Of a stretch of 64,000 nt of DNA, positions 45,131 to 53,420 are shown one piece after another. This stretch comes from Bacteroidales bacterium (lineage in GTDB: Bacteria; Bacteroidota; Bacteroidia; Bacteroidales; UBA932): positions 124,001 through 188,000 of the forward strand of contig JAILLE010000047.1 in assembly GCA_024693285.1 (NCBI GenBank), given 5' to 3'. Position numbers and translations under genes: made by a program. The stretch's first letter is position 1; each line of letters starts with the position of its first letter. The notes beneath the pieces were generated by a model. It saw only the letters and a list, made by a program, of their open reading frames with translations, searched no databases and was not told the DNA's origin.

Positions 45131-46156
45131 TCATAATATCCCCCTAAGGGCGTTGACATTCTCCTCAGGCGTCGCCCAGCTGGTGACGAACCGCACAGCT
45201 ATTTTTTCCTCGTCAACCGGGCACCAGTCCTCGAACCGAACCTTCGTATGGAGTTCGGCGGCCCTCTCACGCGTCATCACGAAGAATTGCTGGTTGGTGG
45301 GAGAATCTATGAATATTTCATATCCTTTTTCCAAGAATATTCCTTTGAGTCTCGAAGCCATATCATCCGCATGACGGGCGATCTTGAAATACAAACCATC
45401 CGTGAAAAGAGTATCGAACTGGAGTCCAAGCATCCTGCCTTTCGCCATCAAGGCGCCATGCTGCTTTATTGTGGTGAAGAAATGCGCCGGAGCATTCCCC
45501 TTAGGGAAAACAACAGCCTCTCCGAAAAGTGCGCCGACCTTTGTTCCACCCACGTAAAACACATCGCATAGCTCTGGCAACTCCTTGACATCAATATCAT
45601 TAGCCTCACTCATCAGACCATATCCCAGCCTGGCTCCATCGATGAACAGAGGAATTGAATAACTCTGGCAGACAGAGTGTATAGCCTCGAGTTCAGCTTT
45701 GGAGTAAATAGTACCGTACTCTGTCGGGAAAGAGATGTAGACCATTCCCGGAATAACCATGTGCTCATAAGTCCCATCAGCATAGAAAGCCTTCAGATAA
45801 TCCTTCAACTCGCCGGCATCCATCTTGCCGTCGTGATCCGGGAGCGTCAGTACCTTATGGCCTGTATACTCCACAGCACCGCTCTCATGCACGCCGATAT
45901 GGCCAGTTCTCACAGCAATGACTCCCTCATAATCCCGGAGCATCGAAGCGATGACTGTCGAATTGGTCTGGGTGCCTCCAACAAGGAAGTACACATCAGC
46001 GCCAGGAATCCCGAATGTCTGCCTTATCTTTTCTTTAGCGCTTTCGGAATATGGGTCATTACCATAGCCTGGAGTCTGCTCCAGATTGGTTTGGGTGAGT
46101 CGGCGGATGATACTCTCATGAGCTCCCTCGGTGTAATCACTCTCAAATGACAACAT
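45131..46156 (-). CDS. ltaE: Low-specificity threonine aldolase family (PLP-dependent)
   Basis: 341 residues. SFESDYTEGAHESIIRRLTQ opens a fold-type I PLP enzyme of the beta-eliminating lyase family. YFLVGGTQTNSTVIASML (about 55-72) binds the phosphate, IPLFIDGARLGYGL (about 169-182) has the Asp contacting the pyridine ring, and VFYVGGTKVGALFGEAVVF (about 200-218) contains the Schiff-base Lys. The reaction is reversible cleavage of L-threonine or allo-threonine to glycine and acetaldehyde. The start keeps all family motifs. It faces the plus-strand surface protein gene across 191 bases. Confidence 0.8.
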   Translation of the reverse strand: MLSFESDYTEGAHESIIRRLTQTNLEQTPGYGNDPYSESAKEKIRQTFGIPGADVYFLVGGTQTNSTVIASMLRDYEGVIAVRTGHIGVHESGAVEYTGHKVLTLPDHDGKMDAGELKDYLKAFYADGTYEHMVIPGMVYISFPTEYGTIYSKAELEAIHSVCQSYSIPLFIDGARLGYGLMSEANDIDVKELPELCDVFYVGGTKVGALFGEAVVFPKGNAPAHFFTTIKQHGALMAKGRMLGLQFDTLFTDGLYFKIARHADDMASRLKGIFLEKGYEIFIDSPTNQQFFVMTRERAAELHTKVRFEDWCPVDEEKIAVRFVTSWATPEENVNALRGIL

Positions 46157-46213
46157 GGTATATTCAAAAAAAAAGGTTCTCGCGAATATAACACATTAAT
46201 CGGAGGTTACACT

Positions 46214-46258
46214 TTATCAACAGCCCTTGTTGATAACTTTTCTCCCCCAAAGGGGAGA
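46214..46258. promoter_or_regulatory. Two adjacent palindromes in a divergent intergenic region
   Basis: Between the aldolase gene (minus) and the surface lipoprotein gene (plus) are two perfect inverted repeats side by side: nine bases each arm at 46214-46222/46228-46236 (five-base loop) and seven bases each arm at 46241-46247/46252-46258 (four-base loop). No TAnnTTTG box of full match was found for either gene; weak ones are TATATTCG on the minus strand (46183-46190) and TACGTTTT on the plus strand (46296-46303). The palindromes could be operator sites or leader structures. Confidence 0.35.
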
Positions 46259-46347
46259 CCTTGCTTGCTCCTCTCGCGGTTTCTGTCTAATTTAGTACGT
46301 TTTATACTAGATAACACACAATATCTGATAACTTTAATTACAACAAA

Positions 46348-49300
46348 ATGAAGAAATTACTGCTTTTACTCCTGCCTTTAGCATGTATGTTGGCAGGTTG
46401 CAAGTATGACGACACCAGCCTCTGGGACGAGGTAAACGCCCAGAAAGCTAAGATCGCCACTCTTGAGAGCACAGTCGCTTCGATGAACTCGAATATAGGC
46501 TCTCTTCAGTCCCTTATCAACGCTGTGCAATCCAAAGTAACCATCAATGCCGTCACAAAGACTGAGAACGGCTACCTGATCGCGTTCTCTGATGGCAACA
46601 CCGCCAGAATCAATAACGGCCAGAACGGCACCGACGGAAAAGACGGTCAAGATGGCGTCACTCCCGTGATCGGAGCCAAGGCCGACACTGACGGCAATTT
46701 CTATTGGACTGTCAACGGAGCATGGCTTCTTGACGCCGAAGGTAAGAAGGTATCCACCAGCAACACCCCTCAGGTCAAGATCGAGGACGACCAGTGGATG
46801 GTCTCTTATGACAATGGAGCGTCATGGACAAAGGTTGAGGGCCAGGGTGCTTCCGCCACCTGCGTGTTCGAGAAAGTGACCACGGATCCAAACAACGCTA
46901 TCTTCACACTAGGTGACGGCACAGTTATCACAGTTCCCCTGACCAACGCCGCACAGAAGCTCCAGCTCATTTTCGACGAGAAAGTATTCGCTTCCATGCG
47001 TAATGGCGAACTTCTCAGCACCGCTTACACAATCACCGCCCCCGACGGAGCCAAGGTTGAACTCGAGACCTTCGAAAGCGACGGCTGGACAGTCAAGTTC
47101 TACGAGAACGACGCCAAGACCGGCAGAATCTCCATCAAGGCACCTGAAAAAGTCAACCCGACCAAGATTCTCTTCCTGCTCACCGACGACAAAGGTGGAT
47201 CTTTCATTAAGATCATCAACATCGGCTTTAACGAGTCTGACAAGCCTGTCGTGCAGACTGAATATACCAGCGACTACCAGGGTGGCAATCTCACCATACC
47301 GATCGTTTCCTCCACCGCCGAGGTCGATGCCGACTGGGTCAAGATTGTCTCTGTCGGAGACCAGGTCGTTGTCAATGTGGCCCAAAACGAGACTTATGAC
47401 CGCAGATCCGCCAAGGTCACCCTCGAGGATGGAACCATCGTTACCATCACCCAGGTCACCGAGGATGCCCTCATCCTTAGCAAGGAGGTCATCAACATTG
47501 ATGGAAGGCGCCAGCTTGTCGCATTCGTTGTGAACGCCAACATCATCGTGAAGGCCAACGTGACTGAAGGTTCCGACTGGCTCTCTGTCTCCCCCGCTAC
47601 CAGGGGCCTGACTGAGAAGATCTTCACCTTTACCGCCAAGAGAAACAAGACTGAAGCGGAAAGAACCGCCACAGTCGAATTCTCAGGACACGACATCACA
47701 AAGACCTGCACAATCAACCAGGCCGTGTTCGAGGGCGATCCTTCAATGGATGTGGCCGAAGCCGCGGCTTCTGACGAGGGCGATGAGATCGAGCTCAAGA
47801 CTTCCTTGATGGTCGCTGTCACGACTGATGGATACGTTGTCGCTGGAGGTGGCAGCTACATCTTCGTCCAGGATGCTTCCAACGCTCCCCAGTGGGCAGG
47901 CGACTCCGTGAAGTTCAATGCTGTCGCCACCAAGTTCAACGGCCTTCCCGCCCTTGGTTCAGTCTCCGGATACACCACCGCTTCCGAGAAGAACACTGTC
48001 AAAGTTTCCGGCACCGACATCACCAAGAAGATTGACACCTATAGCACAGGTGTCCCGACCGCTGTCAAGGTGACCGGTGACCTCACGATTGACAACTCAG
48101 GCAATTATAACCTGACTGTAAAGGGCGCGACCAAGAGGGTTAACATCTACAAGCCGGCCAACTACACCGGCCTTGCTTCCTACAATGGCTACAACCTCAC
48201 TTTGACGGGTATCTATTACGGTGAGTCTAATGGCGCTATCAACATTATCGCCGTGTCTTACACCAGCAATGGTGTGTCCATCAAGGAAGGCGACGATGTT
48301 ACTGTAGCTCAGTTCATCAGCCTCGCCAGAACTGACATCAGGCTGAAGCTCACCGGTACGGTCAGCAATTACAACAAGAGCAATTGCCGCTTCGACCTGA
48401 CCGACGCATCCGGCACAATCTACGTTTACACTGTCAACAATAAGAGCGAGTGGTCCAACAAGATCGCAAATGGCGGCACTGTAACTCTCCTCGGCAAGTA
48501 CCAGTACTACGAGAAGGACAAGAAGCATGAGGTTGTGGATGCGGATATCCTTTCGTTCAATGGCGGCGGCGGTTCCTCCGGCACTGTCTATAACTACCAA
48601 AAGGCCACCAGCATTTCTTCCGGCAAGACATACATAATTGCGGCCGTCAGTGGCACGACAGCCTATGTTGCTACCCCTGTAGCGTCTAACAAGGAACACG
48701 ATTACCTCCAGAAGACCGAAGCCACTGAAAACAACGGAATCATTTCTATGCCTTCCAAGGCAAATGAGTTTGTTTTCACAGCGGCTAGCGGAAGTTACAC
48801 CATCACCCAGCCTGATGGCAGGCTCTTGTACCAGACCGGCACATTCAACAGCTTCAATGTTTCCACCAATCCTTCTGACGGACAATACTGGACCGTTTCC
48901 TTTGCCAGTGACGGTATAGCCACAATAACAAACACTTCGGTCAATAAGTATATCCAGTATTCCACAAGATACAATTCATACGGCTCTTATGATTCAGAAC
49001 AGAGTAGTGCCCTGATGCCTAGCCTCTACGAGTATATCGGCGAAGGCCAAGGCAGCGGCGGTGGCGGTGGTGAAACGCCCGGTGGCAGTGACAAGGAATA
49101 TACGATCACCAGCAAGTCCGGATATCCTATTGGCAATACTTCAGCTACTACAAATGACCTGAAATGCGCCGCTAGCGGAAAGTACACCAACACTATATCT
49201 TACGATTCAAGCAACGGGTGTGTTGACATCGTATCCACCGAGACCCATCTCAGATATAATAACAATGACAACGGCTTGTTCTTCAGGTATTATAAAGCCT

Positions 49301-49560
49301 CCTCATACACCAGCCAGCAACCGATTCAGTTATACAAACTGGAAGGAAGCGAATTCACCAAGGTGACTTCCGAACAAAGCGACTGGTCCGGTGAATATCT
49401 TATTGTTTACGAAGATGGAGGTTTAGCTTTTGACGGTAGCAAGACTAATCTGAAGGGTACAAATGCCAATCCTTGCACGATCAGTGTCTCTATCTCTGGT
49501 GGGAAGATAGCCGCTACTTCCGCCACAAAAGCATCGACGTTCACCATCACAGCTAACTAG
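46348..49560 (+). CDS. Large modular surface lipoprotein (DUF4988, BACON, OB-like domains)
   Basis: 1070 residues. Lipobox LACMLAGC puts the acylated Cys at 18. A heptad-like coiled coil (about 24-62) and a DUF4988-type region follow, with a collagen-like NGTDGKDGQDG run (about 92-102). BACON-like domains lie at about 304-372 and 373-460. Two OB-fold-like domains (about 470-610, 645-735) are joined by a Gly-rich linker to two further beta domains split by SGGGGGETPGG (about 902-912). BACON and DUF4988 are found in secreted Bacteroidetes glycan-binding and adhesin-like proteins. There is no recognisable catalytic domain. Codons end strongly in C or G (AAG, GCC, AAC), unlike the polysaccharide operon, suggesting high expression. 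Confidence 0.75.
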   Translation: MKKLLLLLLPLACMLAGCKYDDTSLWDEVNAQKAKIATLESTVASMNSNIGSLQSLINAVQSKVTINAVTKTENGYLIAFSDGNTARINNGQNGTDGKDGQDGVTPVIGAKADTDGNFYWTVNGAWLLDAEGKKVSTSNTPQVKIEDDQWMVSYDNGASWTKVEGQGASATCVFEKVTTDPNNAIFTLGDGTVITVPLTNAAQKLQLIFDEKVFASMRNGELLSTAYTITAPDGAKVELETFESDGWTVKFYENDAKTGRISIKAPEKVNPTKILFLLTDDKGGSFIKIINIGFNESDKPVVQTEYTSDYQGGNLTIPIVSSTAEVDADWVKIVSVGDQVVVNVAQNETYDRRSAKVTLEDGTIVTITQVTEDALILSKEVINIDGRRQLVAFVVNANIIVKANVTEGSDWLSVSPATRGLTEKIFTFTAKRNKTEAERTATVEFSGHDITKTCTINQAVFEGDPSMDVAEAAASDEGDEIELKTSLMVAVTTDGYVVAGGGSYIFVQDASNAPQWAGDSVKFNAVATKFNGLPALGSVSGYTTASEKNTVKVSGTDITKKIDTYSTGVPTAVKVTGDLTIDNSGNYNLTVKGATKRVNIYKPANYTGLASYNGYNLTLTGIYYGESNGAINIIAVSYTSNGVSIKEGDDVTVAQFISLARTDIRLKLTGTVSNYNKSNCRFDLTDASGTIYVYTVNNKSEWSNKIANGGTVTLLGKYQYYEKDKKHEVVDADILSFNGGGGSSGTVYNYQKATSISSGKTYIIAAVSGTTAYVATPVASNKEHDYLQKTEATENNGIISMPSKANEFVFTAASGSYTITQPDGRLLYQTGTFNSFNVSTNPSDGQYWTVSFASDGIATITNTSVNKYIQYSTRYNSYGSYDSEQSSALMPSLYEYIGEGQGSGGGGGETPGGSDKEYTITSKSGYPIGNTSATTNDLKCAASGKYTNTISYDSSNGCVDIVSTETHLRYNNNDNGLFFRYYKASSYTSQQPIQLYKLEGSEFTKVTSEQSDWSGEYLIVYEDGGLAFDGSKTNLKGTNANPCTISVSISGGKIAATSATKASTFTITAN

Positions 49561-49579
49561 TTTTAGCCAACCATACTCA

Positions 49580-49615
49580 AATCGAGGCGTCCAAATCGGG
49601 CGCCTCGATTTTTTC
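49580..49615. terminator. Bidirectional Rho-independent terminator
   Basis: Ten-base perfect inverted repeat (49580-49589 with 49601-49610) with an 11-base loop, followed by T residues to 49614 on the plus strand and by TTTGAG on the minus strand. It lies 19 bases after the surface protein stop and between that gene and the convergent malQ gene. A second repeat (CCTCCGG at 49646-49652 with 49672-49678) lies at the malQ 3' end. Confidence 0.8.
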
Positions 49616-49664
49616 ATATCCTACTTGTCTCAGGAGAACACAAGACCTCCGGAGGTGAGAAAAC

Positions 49665-52058
49665 CTACCGGCCGGAGGAAGTGATAAGGTCGTGGAGACG
49701 GGTGTTGAAGTCGGTGCGGGAAAGCAGGTCCTCGAGAGTTGTGTGCATCCTCCAGCGCCAGTAGTGCCGAGGATTTGCCGGAACATTGATCCTCTCGTCG
49801 GCCGGATTACCCTGGTAACGGACCGAACCATCAATCGACAGCCAATCCTGAAGCGGCAAGATGCAGAACATCGCAGGCGATGCGAGGTGATTCTTCAAAA
49901 TCAACTCACAAATCCAAGGCTCGCAAAATGCCGGAGCCTGTCCCTCACAATGAAGCATCTCATGGAAATACTTGGAAGTCAGCTCCCTGTCTTCCTCCCA
50001 CCAAGCCCTCAACGACGAAGTGTCGTGAGAACCAGTCGTACAGACAGAAAGATACGGATATCTGTCCGGATCACCGAAAGCGTCCTCCGGAGACTTCGGC
50101 ATCCTCTGCACCTCAAGGGAAAGGATCTTGAGCTCATCCATCACCTCAGGCACACAAGCCGGAATCATACCCAAGTCCTCGCCGCAAGCGAGCATGCCGG
50201 TGGAATCCAACAAGGCGGGAAGTTTGCGCATAGCCGTCTCCTTCCAGAAAGCGTTATGGCGGCGATAGAAGAAATCGTTGTACAAGTCGTTGTAAGCATC
50301 TTTCTGCCATTGCTCGAGAGCCTCGAACGCGGCCGTCTTCTGGGAAGAAATACGAGGATGATACCAACCCGGACGATGCGGGTCAGGAACGAACAAGTCA
50401 GTGTCGGGATTGAAACCTCGGCCTCGAAGCTCATCCGCCGAATATGGCAGAGCAGGGTTGAAATGACCCAGAAGGCCGGACTTTATGCCAAGAGGAATCT
50501 CCCAGATGCGGAAGAAACCGAGAATATGGTCAATCCTGAAAGCGTCGAAATACTCGCTCATCTTCCCGAGACGAGCCTTCCACCAACCATATCCATCCTT
50601 GGACATCTCCTCCCAATTGTAAGTCGGGAAGCCCCAGTTCTGGCCATCCTCGGAAAAAGCGTCCGGCGGTGCTCCCGCCTGGGAATCAAGATTGAATAGT
50701 TCGGGATATTGCCAAGCGTCGACACTGTCACGGCTTATGCCGATAGGCAGGTCACCTTTTATCGCGACACCCTTGGAATGGGCATAATCGACGGCATCCT
50801 TAAGCTGCGTGTCAAGGCAGAACTGCTCCCAGCAATAGAAATCCATCTTCTCGCCATGAACCTTCCTGAAAGCCTCCACACCGCTACGGGAATATACACT
50901 CAGTTCAGTCCATTTCCCAAACTGCGGAGTGCAGTTCAGATCCCTCAGGACACAGAAAGCGGCATAAGGAACAAGCCAATGCTCATTAGACTTGAAAAAT
51001 GACTTATATTCCTCACTGGCAAGAACTTCCGGGCCTATAGCATTGAAAGTCTCCTGCAGGAAACGGGTCTTTTCATTATTGACACGCTCGTAATCAATCT
51101 GAGGGAGGGCGTTAAGCTCTTTCTGTAGAGCTTTATATTCCTTTGTCTTCTTCACACCAGCCTCGGGAAGGGATATGAACTGCGGATGGAGGGCGAAGGT
51201 GGAATTGGCGTTGTAAGGATAAGAATCCGTCCAAGTCCTGGACATCGTGGTGTCGTTGATCGGAAGGATCTGGATCACGCTCTGGCCAGTAGCGACGGCC
51301 CAATCCACAAGTTTCTTAAGGTCTTTGAATTCTCCGACACCGAAACTATCCTCGGAACGAAGCGAGAACACCGGAATAGCGACTCCGGTTCCCCTCCATG
51401 GAGCCCTGGCAAAAACCGGCTCCGCTTCACGGACTACCAAGAGAGAGCCATCCTCGACATAACCTGAGAAACGACGGTTCCGTCCAGTCTCCCAAGCAAT
51501 CGGATCCCCTGTCTCTGAATCAATAATAACAAACTTATATTCAGAGACTTCCCTAGAGTCAACACTAACCTTCCACATCACACCCTTCCTCGACATGGGC
51601 ACAAATCTCTTCCAATCGTCGAACTTGGCTCCGGAACCTGTCACAGCGAGGGTCTCACCCTTACGTACCTGCGGAGCCGCCACCAAGATAACCGAATCTC
51701 CTGTCGTCCTTTTCGCGGCCGAGTCCTTTCCTCCGAAAATCACATCCGTAAAGGCTTTTGTCCAGAACGGGGCGTCGGACGGCCTGTCATTCCAACGATC
51801 CCTGACCTCAACAGAGGATATTTTCTTTGACGAAGGAATATTCAGAACATGTCCGGACCATTCGCGACGGACAATCTGTCCATCCTTTTTAACCACGAAC
51901 CAATATTCCACGATTTTCCACGATATGGGGACGTTGAATTCCGTCGCCCAAATCCCGTCAGCGACATAACGCATGGGAAACTCCTTACCGTCGGCTAAAA
52001 CCACGAAGAGGGACTCTCCCAGAACGGTGTAATATTCAATACTGATAGTTAAACGCAT
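49665..52058 (-). CDS. malQ: 4-alpha-glucanotransferase (amylomaltase, GH77) with CBM20 domains
   Basis: 797 residues. Two starch-binding CBM20-type domains come first: about 1-95 (YYTVLGESLFVVL, WATEFNVPISWKIVEYWFVV) and about 118-215 (ETLAVTGSG, WKVSVDSREVSEYKFVI). The GH77 catalytic domain then runs to the end: IPVFSLRSEDSFGVGEFKDL, IQILPINDTTMSRTWTDSYP, GDLPIGISRDSVDAWQYPEL (Asp nucleophile region about 450), FRIDHILGFFRIWEIP and SVCTTGSHDTSSLRAW. The enzyme moves alpha-1,4-glucan segments between chains, in glycogen or maltodextrin metabolism. CBM20-GH77 architecture is common in Bacteroidetes and plants. Cytoplasmic. Confidence 0.95.
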   Translation of the reverse strand: MRLTISIEYYTVLGESLFVVLADGKEFPMRYVADGIWATEFNVPISWKIVEYWFVVKKDGQIVRREWSGHVLNIPSSKKISSVEVRDRWNDRPSDAPFWTKAFTDVIFGGKDSAAKRTTGDSVILVAAPQVRKGETLAVTGSGAKFDDWKRFVPMSRKGVMWKVSVDSREVSEYKFVIIDSETGDPIAWETGRNRRFSGYVEDGSLLVVREAEPVFARAPWRGTGVAIPVFSLRSEDSFGVGEFKDLKKLVDWAVATGQSVIQILPINDTTMSRTWTDSYPYNANSTFALHPQFISLPEAGVKKTKEYKALQKELNALPQIDYERVNNEKTRFLQETFNAIGPEVLASEEYKSFFKSNEHWLVPYAAFCVLRDLNCTPQFGKWTELSVYSRSGVEAFRKVHGEKMDFYCWEQFCLDTQLKDAVDYAHSKGVAIKGDLPIGISRDSVDAWQYPELFNLDSQAGAPPDAFSEDGQNWGFPTYNWEEMSKDGYGWWKARLGKMSEYFDAFRIDHILGFFRIWEIPLGIKSGLLGHFNPALPYSADELRGRGFNPDTDLFVPDPHRPGWYHPRISSQKTAAFEALEQWQKDAYNDLYNDFFYRRHNAFWKETAMRKLPALLDSTGMLACGEDLGMIPACVPEVMDELKILSLEVQRMPKSPEDAFGDPDRYPYLSVCTTGSHDTSSLRAWWEEDRELTSKYFHEMLHCEGQAPAFCEPWICELILKNHLASPAMFCILPLQDWLSIDGSVRYQGNPADERINVPANPRHYWRWRMHTTLEDLLSRTDFNTRLHDLITSSGR

Positions 52059-52123
52059 AACTTTAACACGGCGGCCTTATTCCGCAACTAATCCGCAATA
52101 TAACCAAAATATCCGAAAATGGC

Positions 52124-52131
52124 TATCTTTG
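52124..52131 (+). promoter_or_regulatory. -7 promoter element for the U32 gene
   Basis: TATCTTTG followed by CA is an exact Bacteroidetes -7 box. Transcription from it would begin near 52138, which decides that the first ATG at 52119 is not used and that the start is 52152. No clear -33 TTG was found upstream. Confidence 0.55.
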
Positions 52132-52151
52132 CACAGCACAATTGGCAATCC

Positions 52152-53420
52152 ATGGATAGGAAGGAAATTGAGATAATGGCTCCGGCGGGCAATTTCGAGT
52201 GCCTTGCGGCAGCGATCGAGGGTAGAGCGGACTCCGTATATTTCGGAGTCGGCCGGCTCAACATGCGTTCCCACTCAGCCAATAATTTCTGTCCTGAGGA
52301 TCTTCCGGAGATCACAAGGATCTGCCGAGAGGCGGGGGTCAAGACTTATATGACCCTTAACATAGTCCTTTACGATGAGGATCTGGAGGCGATGCGGGAA
52401 GCCCTTGACGCCGCGAAAAACGCAGGGGTGGACGCCATAATCGCCTCTGACATGGCCGCGATAGCTTGTTGCAGGGAAATAGGTCTGGAAGTACACGCCT
52501 CAACCCAGCTTAATGTCTCCAACATCGAGGCGTTGAGATTCTGGGCAAGGTTCGCTGATGTGGTTGTCCTAGCCAGGGAATTAAATCTAAAGCAAGTCAA
52601 AGCCATAAAGGAAGCGATTGACACTGAGAATATTACAGGGCCGTCCGGAAATCCGGTGCGAATCGAGATGTTCGCCCATGGGGCGCTTTGTATGGCGGTT
52701 TCCGGGAAGTGCTACTTGAGCCTCCACGCCCACGGGAAGTCCGGCAACAGAGGCGAGTGCTACCAGGTCTGCCGCCGTGGCTATGAAGTGACCGACCTTG
52801 AGACGGGATATAAACTGAATATCGACAACAAGTACATAATGTCCCCTAAGGATCTCTGTACCATCGAGTTCATGGACAAGATCATAGACTCGGGAGTCCG
52901 GGTTCTGAAGATTGAAGGCAGGGCACGGTCAGCTGAATATGTGAAGAGGACGGCATCTTGTTACCGGAAGGCGGCCGACGCCGTCTGCGACGGCACGTTC
53001 ACAGATGAGCTTGCCTCAAATCTGAAAGAACAGCTCTCCGAAGTGTTCAACAGAGGTTTTTGGGACGGCTATTACCAAGGAGCCAAGCTCGGGGAATGGA
53101 GTGAGATCTACGGAAGCCACGCCTCCCGCAGGAAGACTTATTTCGGGAAGGTGACCAATTGGTTCGACCGCCTGGGAGTAGCCGAAGTCCTGGTCGAATC
53201 GGGATCTTTCAAAGTGGGTGATGAATATATCGCCATCGGGGCGACCACCGGGGTCTATGAGGGCCGGGTGGAAGAAATCAGGGTCGACCTGAAGCCTGTT
53301 CCAGAGGCCAGGAAGGGAGATTTGTGCTCTATTCCGGTATCTTTTCCGGAAGATTGGAAAGGTGACCGCAAGCTTCGTAGAGGCGACCGGCTCTACCTTT
53401 GGGAAGAGGCCGGTGAGTGA
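52152..53420 (+). CDS. Peptidase U32 family protein (tRNA/rRNA hydroxylation type)
   Basis: 422 residues from ATG 52152 (MDRKEIEIMAPAGN); an upstream ATG at 52119 lies within the promoter. A TIM-barrel-like N-terminal half holds APAGNFECLAAAIEGRADSV, YFGVGRLNMRSHS and ASDMAAIACCREIGLEVHAS. The U32 signature is at about 178-212: MFAHGALCMAVSGKCYLS, SGNRGECYQVCRRGY. These cysteines bind iron-sulfur in relatives. E. coli members TrhP and RlhA take part in RNA hydroxylation rather than proteolysis, so an RNA-modification role is likely. The C-terminus overlaps the end of the convergent trmB gene by 28 bases. Confidence 0.85.
   Translation: MDRKEIEIMAPAGNFECLAAAIEGRADSVYFGVGRLNMRSHSANNFCPEDLPEITRICREAGVKTYMTLNIVLYDEDLEAMREALDAAKNAGVDAIIASDMAAIACCREIGLEVHASTQLNVSNIEALRFWARFADVVVLARELNLKQVKAIKEAIDTENITGPSGNPVRIEMFAHGALCMAVSGKCYLSLHAHGKSGNRGECYQVCRRGYEVTDLETGYKLNIDNKYIMSPKDLCTIEFMDKIIDSGVRVLKIEGRARSAEYVKRTASCYRKAADAVCDGTFTDELASNLKEQLSEVFNRGFWDGYYQGAKLGEWSEIYGSHASRRKTYFGKVTNWFDRLGVAEVLVESGSFKVGDEYIAIGATTGVYEGRVEEIRVDLKPVPEARKGDLCSIPVSFPEDWKGDRKLRRGDRLYLWEEAGE

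Noticed and set aside
46214..46236. Palindrome halves resembling DnaA boxes (TTATCAACA)
   Set aside because: Only two copies exist, both differ from TTATCCACA, and no dnaA, dnaN or AT-rich unwinding region is near; an origin is not supported.
52119..52151. First ATG of the U32 gene
   Set aside because: The TATCTTTG promoter box lies downstream of it, and the family starts at the second ATG.
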